Positions 15,448-24,664 of a stretch of DNA of 64,000 bases are shown here, piece by piece (position 1 is the first letter of the stretch; every line of letters starts with the position of its first letter). Under the pieces are notes generated by a model. It was not told the DNA's origin. It searched no databases and saw only the letters and a list, made by a program, of their open reading frames with translations. A program made the position numbers and the translations under genes. The DNA is from Fimbriimonadaceae bacterium (GTDB lineage: Bacteria > Armatimonadota > Fimbriimonadia > Fimbriimonadales > Fimbriimonadaceae): positions 214,605-278,604 of the forward strand of contig JAHBTE010000001.1 in the NCBI GenBank assembly GCA_019638675.1. The letters run 5' to 3'.

Positions 15448-17082
15448 CTACTCGGCAGATTCTTCAGTGCTAGCTTCTTCTTTCTTCGAAGCTTTTGCTT
15501 TGGTTGCCTTTGGCTTTGCTTCTTCAGCACCATCGTTATCGCGCATCAGACCCTTGAGCAAGCCAAGTCGCTCACCGATGGTTGCGCCACCGCTTGCGGT
15601 TCGGTTTGCCGGAGTCGTGTCTGCTTCTGGCTGTCGGAACTTACCGCCGCCGGAACGTCGTTTGCCTCCGCCCTGACCGTAGCCTCCTTGGCCTCCGCCA
15701 TAGCCGCCTTGACCGCCGCCTGGTCGCATTTGAGCACCAACGCTCGGATCCATTCGGTATCCACCCACTTGTGGGTTGGATCGCAGGCTTAAAACCATAC
15801 GGCGCTCATCTGGGCGAAGATCAATAATTGTTGGTTCAATTGCTTGACCATCTTCCAAAACGTCGTTCGGCTTCTTAACTCTTTCGTCAGATACTTCGCT
15901 GATCGGCAGGAATGCTTCTGCACCTTCTGGCAATCGAACAAAGGCACCGGCTTGAACCATGCGGCTCACGGTGACATTAATCTTTTGACCAAGCTTGTAG
16001 TTTTCGCGGATCAGGTTCCAAGGATCTGGCAAAACTTGTCGAAGACCGAGACTAATTCGTCCGCCGCCTTCATCCAGTCGCAGAACCATAACCTTGATAT
16101 CTTCGCCTTCCTTAAGAACTTCCTTAGGATGGTCGATGCGAATCCAGCTCATTTCACTGATGTGAAGTAATCCGTCTACACCACCGAGGTCAATAAACGC
16201 ACCGTAATCTGTTAGCCTTCGGACAGTGCCTTCAAGCACTTCGCCGGGTTTGACTTCGGAGAAAAGCTTTTCGCGGACTTCGTCGCGTCGTTCATCTTCC
16301 GCTGATTTGTTGCTGAGAACAACTTTCTTTCGCTCTTTGTCAACTTCGATGATTTTGACGGGCATGGTTTGTCCGACATACTTTTCGATGTTGCGAAGTT
16401 TGCCACTCCCAACGTGAGTTGCCGGAACAAATCCGCGGACTCCGATATCAACGACCAATCCGCCTTTAACGCGGTCAATAACATTTGCATCGAATACAGT
16501 GCCAGATTCAAACGAATCCAGGATTCGTTGCCATTGGACGTCAAAATCTGCTCGTCGCTTACTAACAACTGGGTTGCCTTCCGCGCTGTGGGTTTTCAAA
16601 ACGATGACTTCAAAAGTATCGCCTGGCTTAACATGGCCAATAGCGGACTCGATTTTTTCGCTTGAAAGCTCTGCTAGGGGTACCACCCCTTCTGCTTTTG
16701 TACCGAGGTCAACAAAAACGCGATCGTTTTCAACCTGAATAACCTTAGCTTCAATGCGTTCACCCTTTGTGAGTGATCCTGATCCGCCGCCGCCACGCTC
16801 GTTATTGGCTTCTTCGCTTGCCAAACTTGCCATAGCTGCTTCGAAAAGCATTTCGTCTTCGGTCTTTCCTGATGCGGTAGCGGCTGGCTTTTCGGCCTTT
16901 GCAGCTGGTGCGGCAGGGGTTTCAACCGGAGCAGGTTCTGCTGGCGCTTCTTCTGCGACTACTTCAGCTTGCTCTGGTTCACTCGGCGCGACTTCTGCTT
17001 CAGGAGTTTCTGTAGCAACTTCCGCAGTTTGCGCGGTTGCTTCAGCCTCTGCTTCAGGAGTCTGTTTCTCGTCGGTCATCAT
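15448..17082 (-). CDS. rpsA: 30S ribosomal protein S1
   Basis: RNA-binding ribosomal protein that helps mRNAs with structured or weak ribosome sites to start translation. About 100 N-terminal residues are acidic and rich in Ala/Glu/Pro. Four S1 OB-fold repeats follow (about residues 110-180, 195-265, 283-352 and 370-440; for example VFVDLGTKAEGVVPLAEL, YGAFIDLGGVDGLLHISEM). A Gly-rich tail (GGYGGGQGGYGQGGG) and a Lys/Glu-rich end complete it. Four repeats rather than six is common outside Proteobacteria. I chose ATG 17082 because TAGGA lies 5 bases before it; 17097 and 17079 are alternatives. A TACAAT box at 17150-17155 and a terminator at 15390-15426 suggest a single-gene unit. Confidence 0.93.
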   Translation of the reverse strand: MMTDEKQTPEAEAEATAQTAEVATETPEAEVAPSEPEQAEVVAEEAPAEPAPVETPAAPAAKAEKPAATASGKTEDEMLFEAAMASLASEEANNERGGGGSGSLTKGERIEAKVIQVENDRVFVDLGTKAEGVVPLAELSSEKIESAIGHVKPGDTFEVIVLKTHSAEGNPVVSKRRADFDVQWQRILDSFESGTVFDANVIDRVKGGLVVDIGVRGFVPATHVGSGKLRNIEKYVGQTMPVKIIEVDKERKKVVLSNKSAEDERRDEVREKLFSEVKPGEVLEGTVRRLTDYGAFIDLGGVDGLLHISEMSWIRIDHPKEVLKEGEDIKVMVLRLDEGGGRISLGLRQVLPDPWNLIRENYKLGQKINVTVSRMVQAGAFVRLPEGAEAFLPISEVSDERVKKPNDVLEDGQAIEPTIIDLRPDERRMVLSLRSNPQVGGYRMDPSVGAQMRPGGGQGGYGGGQGGYGQGGGKRRSGGGKFRQPEADTTPANRTASGGATIGERLGLLKGLMRDNDGAEEAKPKATKAKASKKEEASTEESAE

Positions 17083-17149
17083 GTGGTTCCTAGTCAAGGG
17101 TGGGGTACTGGAATAAAGAGTTAGCCCTCACCAAAGTTTTGTGAGCCAT

Positions 17150-17155
17150 ATTGTA
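17150..17155 (-). promoter_or_regulatory. Candidate -10 box of rpsA
   Basis: The minus strand reads TACAAT, followed directly by ATGG. A start about 7 bases further gives a leader of about 60 bases before the rpsA ATG at 17082. The matching -35 region is poor. Confidence 0.45.
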
Positions 17156-17261
17156 GCCCAGTCAACAAAACTGAAAGGGACTCTTATTCAGGTTCAAAGC
17201 ACTAAGGCCCAGCGGTTATATCGATCTCGTTCTTAGCTACCCAAGTAGACTGGACATTGCG

Positions 17262-18182
17262 ATGATTAAGGCCGTTATTGATGTGGGTTCAAATTCCACA
17301 CTTTTACTTGTCGCACAAAAGCATCAAACCGGTTGGAAAACTATCTACGAATCGAGCGTTATTACGGGACTCGGTGCGGGAACCAAAAAGACTCACCTGC
17401 TCAACGAAGACGCACAGTTAGCTACTCTTGTAGCAATAAAAAAAGCTTTTGAATCTGCAAAGAAACTTGGAGCCGAAGAAATCATCTGCGCGGGAACCAT
17501 GGCCTTGCGAATTGCAAATAACTCGCAACAGTTTTTAGTACGAGCCCTCGAACAACAAACTCCCACATTGATTTTAAGCGCAGAAGATGAAGCCCACTTT
17601 GGATTTCTGGCGGTTGCCGACGACCCTCTCTTTGCAAACGAAAAGAGGATTACGATCATCGACCCAGGCGGTCACAGTACTGAACTTCAGACCGCTGAGC
17701 GCTCAGATGCTGGTTGGAAAACCTTGCTCCGAAAATCGTTCTCAGTCGGTGCGCTTGGCCTGATTGATGGCCCAATGCCATCTGAGAGTCCAGGATTTGC
17801 CGAGCGGTTAGCAGGAGTTGATCTGATTGATTCAACGATTGGACTGGAATATCTGCCTCATCAATGCGGTACATGCGTTGTTCTCGGCGCAACTGGTACG
17901 AACATGATTTCCATACGCGAAAAACTGGCCACCTGGCAACCAGAGCAAGTACACGGAGCAGCTTTAGACTTTGAGGAAGTGTCGCGATCTGTAAGTTGGC
18001 TTTGCGATATGACAGAAGCCCAACGCCGATCTCTTGTCGGTATTGAGCTCGGTCGTGAAAAAACGATCCATCTTGGAAATCTGATCCTTGAGCGTTTCAT
18101 GCAGTGCGTTCATGCTCTAGAATGTCGCGTAAGCGTTCGTGGGTGGCGATACGCTTTGCTTGATCACGAACCAACGTCATGA
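17262..18182 (+). CDS. Ppx/GppA-family phosphatase (exopolyphosphatase-like)
   Basis: This 306-residue member of the ASKHA fold has the Ppx/GppA phosphate-1 motif at the start (AVIDVGSNSTLLLV, residues 4-17) and the phosphate-2 motif IIDPGGHSTEL (about 132-142). Family members cut terminal phosphate from polyphosphate or pppGpp. The length fits the short N-terminal catalytic unit without the C-terminal HD-like domain of E. coli Ppx, so the substrate cannot be decided from sequence. It lies divergent from rpsA and overlaps the glycosyltransferase gene downstream by 4 bases (ATGA). Confidence 0.88.
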   Translation: MIKAVIDVGSNSTLLLVAQKHQTGWKTIYESSVITGLGAGTKKTHLLNEDAQLATLVAIKKAFESAKKLGAEEIICAGTMALRIANNSQQFLVRALEQQTPTLILSAEDEAHFGFLAVADDPLFANEKRITIIDPGGHSTELQTAERSDAGWKTLLRKSFSVGALGLIDGPMPSESPGFAERLAGVDLIDSTIGLEYLPHQCGTCVVLGATGTNMISIREKLATWQPEQVHGAALDFEEVSRSVSWLCDMTEAQRRSLVGIELGREKTIHLGNLILERFMQCVHALECRVSVRGWRYALLDHEPTS

Positions 18183-19642
18183 CTTCCCTGCTCCGCCGCT
18201 ACTGGTATCTGCTTTGTGTGATTCCCTATCTCGGTTTTTGGACTTATGGACTAACTGATCTTGATGAAGGATTCTACGGTGCGGTTACGATGGATATGCT
18301 CCGCCGAGGAGATTGGATCACTCCTACTCTCAACGGCGTGCCATGGTTTGAAAAACCCATCCTGGCCTACTGGCTTTCCATGCCTTTTGTGAGCGTAATG
18401 CCTAACGAATTTGGTGCGCGGCTTCCTTCGTTTATCTGTACTTTAGCTACAGCCTGGGTTTTGTACCGATTTGTAAAAAAACAATTCTCCGAAGATACAG
18501 CAATTCTTTCAACCCTAATTTATAGTACGAGCCTTCTCACCGTTGCCATTGGTCGAATGATGATGACGGATGCACCTCTTGTGCTCTGCCTGACCATCGC
18601 ATTCACTACTTTTTATGAAAGCCTGCAAGGAAATCAAAAACTCCGGTTAATCACTGCGACTGCACTAGGGTTTGCAGTTCTAGCCAAGGGGCCAGTGGCT
18701 TTAGTTATTTTTGGACTGATTGGTATTTTCACTTTCTGGCGACTACCAGATACCCGTTCAAATTGGAATAAACATTGGATTACCGGAACGGCGATTCTTG
18801 CGGTTATCATCGCGGCTTGGTATGTGCCCTGCTACCTTGCCAATGGTCAGACTTTTATTCAGCAGTTCTTAATCGAACAAAATATCGGGCGTTTCAGGGG
18901 CGGTGACACAGCCCACGCGCTGAAAGATACAGACCCCCTGGCTTGGCTGAAAATCCCGTCGTATTTTCTATTTTATCCGCTTGTGATTGCTTTGTCCAGT
19001 TTGCCTTGGATTGTCGGAGCATTCCGATCTAAGTGGTGGAAGACTACTGATACTGATCAGTCAAAAAATCCAGTAGCAACATTCTTACTGATCTGGTTCA
19101 GCGTTGTACTCGTGTTCTTTAGTATTTCAGGAACAAAGCTCGTTCACTACGTGCTTCCGTGCATTCCCCCTCTCTCCATTCTTATCGCCAATGCTCTTCT
19201 CAGTCGGCATCCAAAACCACGGCAAATTGATTCTTGGATTTCACAATCTGCCGTGGTTTCGGTAGCGATTTTCGGAATTGCTCAATACGCCTTCTATTCG
19301 GATTGGCAAAAGCGGTTCAAAGATGTGCAGTCGTTCGCAATCGAAGCGCGAGAAAAGAACCTGCAATTAGTTGAGGGAAATCTTGGACGATCCGAGGATG
19401 CTTCTGACGAAGTTAACTTGAGCCTCAACGACACGGGTCACCCATCTCTTGGATTCTATTACCGAAAGCCCATCGTGGACGGCTCAGCTGGCATTTTAGA
19501 GGCCCTTCCAGTCAACAGTCTGGCCATTTTCCGCGAGGTAGAACTTGCGTTTGATAGCGAGCCCCAAAAGTTGAGCAATGGCAACACAATGAGGGTGGAA
19601 CCAAGAGGCCGTTATATAGGCATCTACATTACAAAAGATTAG
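18179..19642 (+). CDS. ArnT/PMT-family membrane glycosyltransferase
   Basis: This 487-residue protein has roughly ten hydrophobic segments. The first extracytoplasmic loop contains the Asp-Glu catalytic motif of ArnT-like enzymes (LTDLDEGFYG, residues 25-34), then PWFEKPILAYWL. Such enzymes move a sugar from a polyprenyl-phosphate donor to lipid A, protein or other envelope targets on the outer face of the inner membrane. The acceptor cannot be read from sequence, and no arnBCAD-type genes lie nearby. It starts inside the Ppx-like gene's stop (ATGA), so the two are probably co-translated. It converges with comEA with a 4-base overlap. Confidence 0.85.
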   Translation: MTSLLRRYWYLLCVIPYLGFWTYGLTDLDEGFYGAVTMDMLRRGDWITPTLNGVPWFEKPILAYWLSMPFVSVMPNEFGARLPSFICTLATAWVLYRFVKKQFSEDTAILSTLIYSTSLLTVAIGRMMMTDAPLVLCLTIAFTTFYESLQGNQKLRLITATALGFAVLAKGPVALVIFGLIGIFTFWRLPDTRSNWNKHWITGTAILAVIIAAWYVPCYLANGQTFIQQFLIEQNIGRFRGGDTAHALKDTDPLAWLKIPSYFLFYPLVIALSSLPWIVGAFRSKWWKTTDTDQSKNPVATFLLIWFSVVLVFFSISGTKLVHYVLPCIPPLSILIANALLSRHPKPRQIDSWISQSAVVSVAIFGIAQYAFYSDWQKRFKDVQSFAIEAREKNLQLVEGNLGRSEDASDEVNLSLNDTGHPSLGFYYRKPIVDGSAGILEALPVNSLAIFREVELAFDSEPQKLSNGNTMRVEPRGRYIGIYITKD

Positions 19643-20217
19643 TTGAACCTGATCAACTGCCGGATTTCTTGAATGACATGCTCAGAAATCCCTTCGACTT
19701 TCAGCAAATCTTCTTCTGAAACAAAATTCCCGTGTTCATCGCGGTAACGAATAATTCTTCTCGCGATCACTGGACCAATGCCGGGCAACTGCTCAAGCTC
19801 AGGCTGACTCGCTTCGTTAATTGAGATCGGGAAAATGCGGTCGTCGAACTGCTGGCGTTCTTTTTGATGCTTGACTTCCACCTGGTCGCCGTCTTTGAGA
19901 ATTCGCGCCAAGTTCACAGAATCGATATCGGCATCTGGAGCCCTTCCGCCCGCAAGTTGAATGGCGTCCATCACTCGACTCCCCTCCGGCATTTCGTAAA
20001 CTCCCGGTTCCATCACTGCGCCCGAGATATGAATGACGATCAGTTTCTTTTCTGTATGAGTAGGCTCGGGTGCACCGGTTGGAGATTCAATCTTTTCGAT
20101 TTTGGGTTCTTGCGCTGGTCTTTGTGCTACTCCCAACCAATAACCACCCGCTAGCAGAACTAACCCCAAAAGGCTGAAAATCCCTACTTTTTGGCGGTTA
20201 GAAAGTTCACTCCACAT
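19639..20217 (-). CDS. comEA: ComEA-like DNA-uptake protein
   Basis: This 192-residue protein has an N-terminal membrane anchor (KVGIFSLLGLVLLAGGYWLGV, about 10-30) and a Pro/Glu-rich linker. An SLBB domain follows (VIHISGAVMEPGVYEMPEGSRVMDAI, about 60-115), and a C-terminal pair of helix-hairpin-helix motifs (LEQLPGIGPVIARRIIRYR, EDLLKVEGIS). This is the standard ComEA layout: periplasmic double-stranded DNA receptor for transformation. ComEC and ComFA are not in the window, but dprA lies at 56211. Its first base shares the last base of the hydrolase gene stop region (20217). Confidence 0.9.
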   Translation of the reverse strand: MWSELSNRQKVGIFSLLGLVLLAGGYWLGVAQRPAQEPKIEKIESPTGAPEPTHTEKKLIVIHISGAVMEPGVYEMPEGSRVMDAIQLAGGRAPDADIDSVNLARILKDGDQVEVKHQKERQQFDDRIFPISINEASQPELEQLPGIGPVIARRIIRYRDEHGNFVSEEDLLKVEGISEHVIQEIRQLIRFN

Positions 20218-21077
20218 TAGTTCACCTGCGGCAGTTTGGAAATCATATCGCCAATCATCTCATCAACCCGCTCTGCCTCATCTTGAAATATTTCAGCGTG
20301 CTTATATCCTTCAAACCAAGTGACCCGCGAATTCGTCGCTTGAGCAATAGAATCGCAGTGTCTCGCTCCAAACATGATATCGCCATGGCTCTGCATAATG
20401 ATGCTTGGCCCCTTGAATTTAGCCGCAGCTTGAGCGGGAGAAACCTCGCTACCCTTGATTCCAACTTTACGTTCGGCAATCCAGATAATCGGGCGGAAAA
20501 GCCGCGCTCCTCCCGGAACGTTCACGCTCAAAAAGTCATCCGATCCCCAGTCAAGTTGGGCAAAGGAGGCCTCACTGGTAACGCTGGAAATCAAATCAGG
20601 GCGGTCACCAGCGGCGAGCCAAGTAGCGGCACCACCCATGCTGACGCCAAGTAAGTGAATTCGGGCGCTTGAATCCTTAGCTCGGATCGCTTCGGCTATC
20701 GCAATAATCTCGCTTGATTCACCCTTGCCGAATCCAACTTGCTTCGCCGGGCTTTCGCTCTGACCCATCGTGGAAGGAATATAAACCGTTCCGCGACCAG
20801 CAAGCAATGGAGCGATGTCTCGCCAGTACCCACGCGTCCCGCCATAACCATGAACCAAAATAAAGTAGTCGTTGGTTTGGCTCCCGCCTACCCAAGTAGG
20901 AATCTGATAGTTTTTGTAGGCGATATTTTGTTCAGTGAATCCATCAAATATGTCGCCACTTTTAAGCCGGATCGGCGAAACATAACCTTGAGCCATGGAA
21001 GCACAACCCAACCAGTAAGCTATTACCAAGCCAGCTAAAACAAAACCCACTCTAAACCAAACTTTTTTCCGCCGCAT
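20217..21077 (-). CDS. Membrane-anchored alpha/beta hydrolase
   Basis: This 286-residue serine hydrolase has an N-terminal hydrophobic segment (VGFVLAGLVIAYWLGCAS) that could be a signal anchor; a lipoprotein Cys at about residue 26 is possible. Visible elements are the oxyanion loop HGYGGTRGYW, the nucleophile elbow GVSMGGA (Ser about 147), the acid region IIMQSHGDIMFGA and the late His (YKHAEIF). The substrate is unknown; the layout resembles bacterial dienelactone/esterase-like peptidases. The start lies inside the 3' end of folD (26-base overlap), and comEA follows immediately. Confidence 0.82.
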   Translation of the reverse strand: MRRKKVWFRVGFVLAGLVIAYWLGCASMAQGYVSPIRLKSGDIFDGFTEQNIAYKNYQIPTWVGGSQTNDYFILVHGYGGTRGYWRDIAPLLAGRGTVYIPSTMGQSESPAKQVGFGKGESSEIIAIAEAIRAKDSSARIHLLGVSMGGAATWLAAGDRPDLISSVTSEASFAQLDWGSDDFLSVNVPGGARLFRPIIWIAERKVGIKGSEVSPAQAAAKFKGPSIIMQSHGDIMFGARHCDSIAQATNSRVTWFEGYKHAEIFQDEAERVDEMIGDMISKLPQVN

Positions 21078-21918
21078 CTACTGTGTTTGCTAACAGGCTT
21101 GCAACTGTCATCGGGCCAACTCCGCCAGGAACGGGTGTGATGGCACTTGCAACTGCCGCACAACTTTCATACTCGCAGTCGCCCACGTCGGTTGCTCGGC
21201 CTTCGACTTTATTGTAACCCGCATCAATTACAACCGCACCAGGCTTGAGCCAATCCCCTTTCACCATTTCGGCTCGCCCAACAGCGGCGACAATGATATC
21301 CATTTCCCGGCATATTTCGGCGAGATTTTGAGTTCGAGAGTGCGCGATAGTCACCGTGGCATTTTTTTCGAGAAGCATCAGAGCCATGGGTTTGCCGAGA
21401 ATATTTGACCGACCGATCACCAGCGCATTCTTACCTTGGCATTCAATATCGTATGCATCCAGAATCTTAGTAATGCCAAGGGGAGTGGCACACCGAAATC
21501 CAGGGAGCCCAGCCGTAAGCAAACCCAAACTATGCGAAGTTATCCCGTCAGCATCTTTTTCCGCGCCAAGCGATTCCAGCACTAAATCTTCATCAATGTG
21601 GCTCGGCAAAGGGTGCTGAATCAAAACCCCATGAACCTTAGAATCGGCATTTAATTTTGCAACGTGATCCATCATTTGGTTCTGAGAAATATCGGCGGTC
21701 ACTAAATATTCACCGCTTTCGATTCCAACCCAACCAGCCCACTTCTTTTTCATTTCGACATAGGCAAGGCTTGCCGGATCTTGAGCCGCAACCACTGCCT
21801 CTAAACGGGGGTTAACGCCTCTCGCTTTTAAGTTTGCTACCCGAACCTTGAGTTCCTCTCGCAATTCTCGAGCAAGGGCTCGTCCATCTAAAATAATCGG
21901 GCCTGCGTCGGCGGTCAT
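21052..21918 (-). CDS. folD: Methylenetetrahydrofolate dehydrogenase/cyclohydrolase
   Basis: Bifunctional cytosolic enzyme that interconverts 5,10-methylene-THF and 10-formyl-THF, feeding purine and Met-tRNA formylation. The 288-residue length is typical. Visible motifs are YVEMKKKWAGWVGIE (catalytic Lys region), HGVLIQHPLP, GRSNILGKPMALML (NADP-binding loop) and the C-terminal PVPGGVGPMT. It is followed closely by purE upstream on the same strand (8 bases), a sensible pairing because 10-formyl-THF is used in purine synthesis. Confidence 0.96.
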   Translation of the reverse strand: MTADAGPIILDGRALARELREELKVRVANLKARGVNPRLEAVVAAQDPASLAYVEMKKKWAGWVGIESGEYLVTADISQNQMMDHVAKLNADSKVHGVLIQHPLPSHIDEDLVLESLGAEKDADGITSHSLGLLTAGLPGFRCATPLGITKILDAYDIECQGKNALVIGRSNILGKPMALMLLEKNATVTIAHSRTQNLAEICREMDIIVAAVGRAEMVKGDWLKPGAVVIDAGYNKVEGRATDVGDCEYESCAAVASAITPVPGGVGPMTVASLLANTVDAAEKSLV

Positions 21919-21926
21919 GCCTCAAT

Positions 21927-22424
21927 TTACTCGGATGATCGGCGAGTGACCTGGTCTTTCGCCAGCACGTTTTCGGTTTGACTTTGATGAAATCCGTCCA
22001 TCATTTCTGCCAGGTTCGCGTCTTCCACAGCCAAAATGCGCACCGCGAGTAATCCGGCATTGCGAGCGTTGCCGATAGCAACCGTAGCAACCGGTATCCC
22101 CGCTGGCATCTGAACAATGCTGTGCAGACTATCCACGCCTTTTAGAACTTTGCTTTCAACTGGAACACCAATAACGGGCAGTCTAGTGAGCGAAGCGACC
22201 ATCCCTGGTAGATGCGCAGCCCCACCTGCTCCAGCAATAATGACCTTGAGCCCCCGCTCCACCGCACTTTTTGCATAGTCATACATTAAATCCGGCGTCC
22301 GGTGCGCGCTCACAATTCTGAGTTCATAAGGAACCCCGAATTCCTGCATGACTGCTTCTGCCGCTTCCATTGTGGGTAGATCACTATCCGACCCCATGAT
22401 GATCCCAACAACCGGATTTCCCAT
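21927..22424 (-). CDS. purE: N5-carboxyaminoimidazole ribonucleotide mutase
   Basis: PurE converts N5-CAIR to CAIR in purine synthesis. The 165-residue product has the class I signature at the start ([13 protein letters not shown], residues 6-18), SAHRTPD (40-46) and [11 protein letters not shown] (65-75). No purK is found in the window. It is transcribed divergently from ftsZ (120-base gap) and is probably co-transcribed with folD. Confidence 0.96.
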   Translation of the reverse strand: MGNPVVGIIMGSDSDLPTMEAAEAVMQEFGVPYELRIVSAHRTPDLMYDYAKSAVERGLKVIIAGAGGAAHLPGMVASLTRLPVIGVPVESKVLKGVDSLHSIVQMPAGIPVATVAIGNARNAGLLAVRILAVEDANLAEMMDGFHQSQTENVLAKDQVTRRSSE

Positions 22425-22544
22425 GCGCTAATGATACTCCCGCAATGAATGTGGAAAAGTCGGTCAAATTTTTACTGGGCACCGATGCTTTCCTGACGAA
22501 CCCTCCGTCCGTTTTACAAGACCAATTGGTCAAAACACTTTCTC

Positions 22545-23687
22545 ATGGATTTCAGGATGGACGATATGACGCCAATCAATCTTTTTGAATCCCAAGCCGT
22601 CATCAAGGTGATCGGAGTGGGTGGCGGTGGTTGCAATGCAGTAAACCGCATGGTAGAAGCTGGAGTTTCTGGCGTTGAATTCGTAGCCCTGAACACAGAT
22701 AAGCAAGCACTTGAACAAAGTCTTGCCGACACAAAGCTCTGCATCGGCGAAATCTCTACTCGCGGTCTTGGTACAGGCGGCGACCCAAGCCGTGGAGCAG
22801 AAGCCGCCAGAGAATCTGAGCGCGCCATCCTAGATATCCTTGATGGTTGCGATATGGTTTTTATCACCGCCGGAATGGGCGGTGGAACTGGCACTGGCGC
22901 CGCTCCGGTAGTCGCAGAACTTGCACGGCGGCTTGATATCCTCAGTATTGGCGTAATCACCAAGCCGTTCATGTTTGAAGGGCCAAAACGAAAGAACCTC
23001 GCGGTCACCGGCGCAAGCAACCTCAAGGCTCAAGTTGATACGCTCATCATTGTTCCTAACGACAAGATTCTTGAAGTCGTGGATAAAGGCGCACCGATGT
23101 CGGCCGCTTTCCGCGCCGCCGATGACATTCTCCGCCAAGGCGTGCAAGGTATCAGCGACATCATCACCAAGCCTGGCCTCATCAACGTGGACTTCGCCGA
23201 CGTGAAGAGCGTGATGAAGGATGCGGGAATTGCATTGATGGGTATGGGGCGAGGTATCGGCGACAGCCGTGCGCGCAATGCCGCCGAAGCCGCCGCAAAC
23301 TCTCCACTGCTTGAAACCAAAGTGCAAGGCGCAAAGAAAATCCTTGTCAACATCACTGGCGGCCCAAGCTTCTCAATCGGGGAAGTTCGCGAAGCTATGG
23401 AATACGTCAATCAGCTTGCTGATTCTGAAGAAGCAGAAATCTTCATGGGTCACGTAACCGATCCAAACCTCAGCGACGAAGTGTATATCACCTTGCTTGC
23501 GGCGGGAATGGAGCAAACCACAAGGCGTGCTCCTGAACAAACAGTATTTGAGCAGGCTCCGCCTATCCCGCGAACTGTGGTTGAACAGCCTCAAGAGCTT
23601 GTCGCTCCAAGGGCGAACGCAAAGCCGATCGAACTCGCCGAAATTGATCTCGATATTCCGAGTTTCTTGCGGCGACAGAAAAAGTAA
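22545..23687 (+). CDS. ftsZ: Cell-division GTPase FtsZ
   Basis: Tubulin-like GTPase that forms the Z ring. The 380-residue product has GVGGGGCNAVNRM near the start, the tubulin signature GGGTGTG (112-118), the T7-loop region NVDFADVKSVMKDAG, an unstructured linker from about 325, and a C-terminal peptide DIPSFLRRQ of the type that binds FtsA, ZipA or SepF. The start at 22545 may instead be the ATG at 22566, which has AGGA nearby. ftsA, ftsQ and mur genes are absent: ftsZ stands alone between purE and a peptidase gene, with its own terminator. Confidence 0.97.
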   Translation: MDFRMDDMTPINLFESQAVIKVIGVGGGGCNAVNRMVEAGVSGVEFVALNTDKQALEQSLADTKLCIGEISTRGLGTGGDPSRGAEAARESERAILDILDGCDMVFITAGMGGGTGTGAAPVVAELARRLDILSIGVITKPFMFEGPKRKNLAVTGASNLKAQVDTLIIVPNDKILEVVDKGAPMSAAFRAADDILRQGVQGISDIITKPGLINVDFADVKSVMKDAGIALMGMGRGIGDSRARNAAEAAANSPLLETKVQGAKKILVNITGGPSFSIGEVREAMEYVNQLADSEEAEIFMGHVTDPNLSDEVYITLLAAGMEQTTRRAPEQTVFEQAPPIPRTVVEQPQELVAPRANAKPIELAEIDLDIPSFLRRQKK

Positions 23688-23724
23688 CGATTTAAATCTA
23701 AGCAACGTACTGGTCCAACGAATG

Positions 23725-23752
23725 GCCCCGTCTCAATGGCGGGGCATTTTTT
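23725..23752 (+). terminator. Intrinsic terminator of ftsZ
   Basis: Stem GCCCCG (23725-23730) pairs with CGGGGC (23740-23745), followed by ATTTTTT. It lies 38 bases after the ftsZ stop and is in the right orientation. Confidence 0.85.
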
Positions 23753-23797
23753 CTAAATGAAGGAACCTAATAACTACTCAATATAAGTACTTTGTCT

Positions 23798-24664
23798 ATG
23801 CTCGTACAAATCCTGTGTTCGGTTCTTCTTGCCCGATCGAACGATCCAATCATCCACCCAGTTCTCGAAGAAGATCGACCAGATATCTCGGCATTTAAGA
23901 AGTACCCATTCTGCTATACCACCGGCTTCGGCTACGTTTACGCCCGTACCGAAGACGGCGCTAAAGAGTTCGCCGAAGAAATTAACCGTGCCGGCAACAC
24001 CTACCGAAAATATTTCGGCTCAACCGTACCAAACGGAACTGCCGTTGAAGTTAACTACGGCGAAAGCCCAGAAAGCCCCTCTAACCTCGCTTCAAACAAG
24101 CTCTTCTGGCTATTCCCTGTCATCGACGCGAGAAACTCCTCCGAACCCACAATCCCCTATCCCGTCGCGCACGAACTCGGCCATCTCTGGTACTACGGCG
24201 TTCAATGGAAATACCGACCACACAGCGCGACAGCTGTAGACCCATATGGCTCGCCAGCTGAAGATTATCTTGATGAGATCGCCGCCATTCTCCTTGAACC
24301 TGATCGGGAAAAAGAAACGCGACGGATTTACCTCCTCAACCAGATGGCTGCCCGGCCATCGGAAAACCTCACCTGGCCGCTCAAAGAATTCACGGTATTG
24401 CACCACCCCAATAGCACCGAACAAAGAAAGGATGTCAACCTTGTCGTTCGGTTCTATTCCCAGTGCCTTCTGTTCTCCGACTACCTGATCGAAACCACGA
24501 AAAACGAAAAAATCTTCGCTGCGATCACGGAAGCATCTACAAAAGGCAAAGGGTTCGCTGTATGGCTCAAAGAAGAAGGCGAAAAATACGATTTACCAAG
24601 CGACTTAGAACAACTCGACAAAAACTGGGTTGCTTGGATCAAGTCTAAGCACGGCTCGAACTAA
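23798..24664 (+). CDS. Exported HELGH zinc metallopeptidase-like protein
   Basis: This 288-residue protein begins with a hydrophobic segment (MLVQILCSVLLARS) that may be a short signal peptide. It carries the gluzincin zinc motif VAHELGHLWYYG (two His ligands and the catalytic Glu) at about residues 130-141. A downstream acidic segment (DYLDEIAAILLEP) could supply the third ligand. Peptidase family and substrate are not recognised. I chose ATG 23798 over the in-frame TTG at 23792; a TATAAG box at 23782-23787 would make the transcript nearly leaderless. It converges with the nitroreductase gene with a 4-base overlap. Confidence 0.75.
   Translation: MLVQILCSVLLARSNDPIIHPVLEEDRPDISAFKKYPFCYTTGFGYVYARTEDGAKEFAEEINRAGNTYRKYFGSTVPNGTAVEVNYGESPESPSNLASNKLFWLFPVIDARNSSEPTIPYPVAHELGHLWYYGVQWKYRPHSATAVDPYGSPAEDYLDEIAAILLEPDREKETRRIYLLNQMAARPSENLTWPLKEFTVLHHPNSTEQRKDVNLVVRFYSQCLLFSDYLIETTKNEKIFAAITEASTKGKGFAVWLKEEGEKYDLPSDLEQLDKNWVAWIKSKHGSN

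Noticed and set aside
15376..15792. 138-codon open frame on the plus strand over rpsA and its terminator
   Set aside because: It lies antisense to the conserved C-terminal end of S1 and has a biased Phe/Ser/Cys composition typical of a shadow frame.
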